DNA of 64,000 bases, taken from positions 62,001 to 126,000 of the forward strand of contig NZ_JASSZH010000021.1 of assembly GCF_030271165.1 (NCBI RefSeq), in the 5' to 3' direction. Below are positions 63,936 to 64,000 of the stretch, one piece after another; positions within the stretch are counted from its first letter, which is position 1; the number at the start of each line of letters is the position of its first letter. Made by a program: the position numbers and the translations under genes. The notes below the pieces were generated by a model that saw only the letters and a program-made list of their open reading frames with translations, was not told where the DNA came from and did not search any database. The stretch is from Psychromicrobium xiongbiense (lineage in GTDB: Bacteria; Actinomycetota; Actinomycetes; Actinomycetales; Micrococcaceae).

Positions 63936-64000
63936 ACCTGCTCCTTCGTGGGGTGGGGTTCAAGAGTTGCGAGGACCTGGCCCGCTGTGACGAGCGATCC
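63932..64000 (-). CDS. C-terminus of a biotin-dependent acyl-CoA carboxylase alpha subunit (partial)
   Basis: The last 22 codons of a gene that continues beyond the window. GSLVTAGQVLATLEPHP matches the end of the biotin carboxyl carrier domain downstream of the biotinyl lysine. With its neighbours it is probably the methylcrotonyl-CoA carboxylase alpha subunit. Overlaps the dehydrogenase start by four bases. Confidence 0.75.
   Translation of the reverse strand, partial: GSLVTAGQVLATLEPHPTKEQV

Overview
The window is ordinary chromosomal DNA of a high-GC actinobacterium, most likely a Micrococcaceae member related to Arthrobacter, Psychromicrobium or Renibacterium. Evidence: gene order (rimP-nusA-ylxR-infB-rbfA-truB-ribF-rpsO-pnp-M16 protease-dapB; dxr-rseP-ispG-GNAT; pgsA-cinA-clgR downstream of ftsK), many GTG/TTG starts, frequent ATGA-type overlaps, DUF4439 and DUF4081 family proteins. 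The genus is inferred. I see no tRNA, rRNA, insertion sequence, CRISPR array or prophage. No gene-free stretch exceeds 300 bases; the longest (about 280 bases, between rimP and the DUF4439 gene) holds a long inverted repeat.

Layout. 1-8.5 kb: a MarR regulator, then a leftward block of clgR, pncC/cinA, pgsA, ftsK, RNase J, dapA and a MoaB/Mog-type molybdopterin protein. 8.7-20.8 kb: a cluster with no function I recognise as a whole: MTAP-type nucleoside phosphorylase, sugar-nucleotide epimerase, two different membrane-anchored molybdopterin oxidoreductases, a two-component system, a GT2 glycosyltransferase, a TIGR04282-type transferase, a SAM methyltransferase, a GT87 polytopic glycosyltransferase and an SGNH hydrolase. 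This is my main candidate for an undescribed pathway. 20.8-22.8 kb: alpha/beta hydrolase, small membrane protein, dapB. 22.8-24.8 kb: a WXG-like/calpain fusion that looks like a type VII-secreted cysteine protease, with a small partner gene and a divergent lipoprotein.

24.8-40 kb: housekeeping RNA and translation block (M16 protease, pnp, rpsO, DUF2127, ribF, small membrane proteins, truB, rbfA, infB, ylxR, nusA, rimP). 40-46 kb: DUF4439 surface protein, aminoglycoside-phosphotransferase-like kinase, TauE/SafE permease, proS. 46-49.2 kb: ABC exporter with its TetR regulator, a WXG100-like protein and a protein with four 12-residue repeats. 49-51.5 kb: Gfo/Idh oxidoreductase and LacI regulator. 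51.6-59.7 kb: the isoprenoid/RIP block GNAT-ispG-rseP-dxr, interrupted between ispG and rseP by about 3 kb of accessory genes including an amidase_6 gene split by an in-frame TGA. 59.7-64 kb: a leucine (and probably itaconate) catabolic operon: CitE-like lyase, MaoC hydratase, a fused SCOT-type CoA-transferase, acyl-CoA dehydrogenase and the tail of a biotin carboxylase subunit.

Several intergenic regions carry unusually long inverted repeats, some embedding the stop codons of flanking genes. One palindromic element with a 29-base identical core occurs twice: after infB, and inside the coding linker of the fused CoA-transferase.
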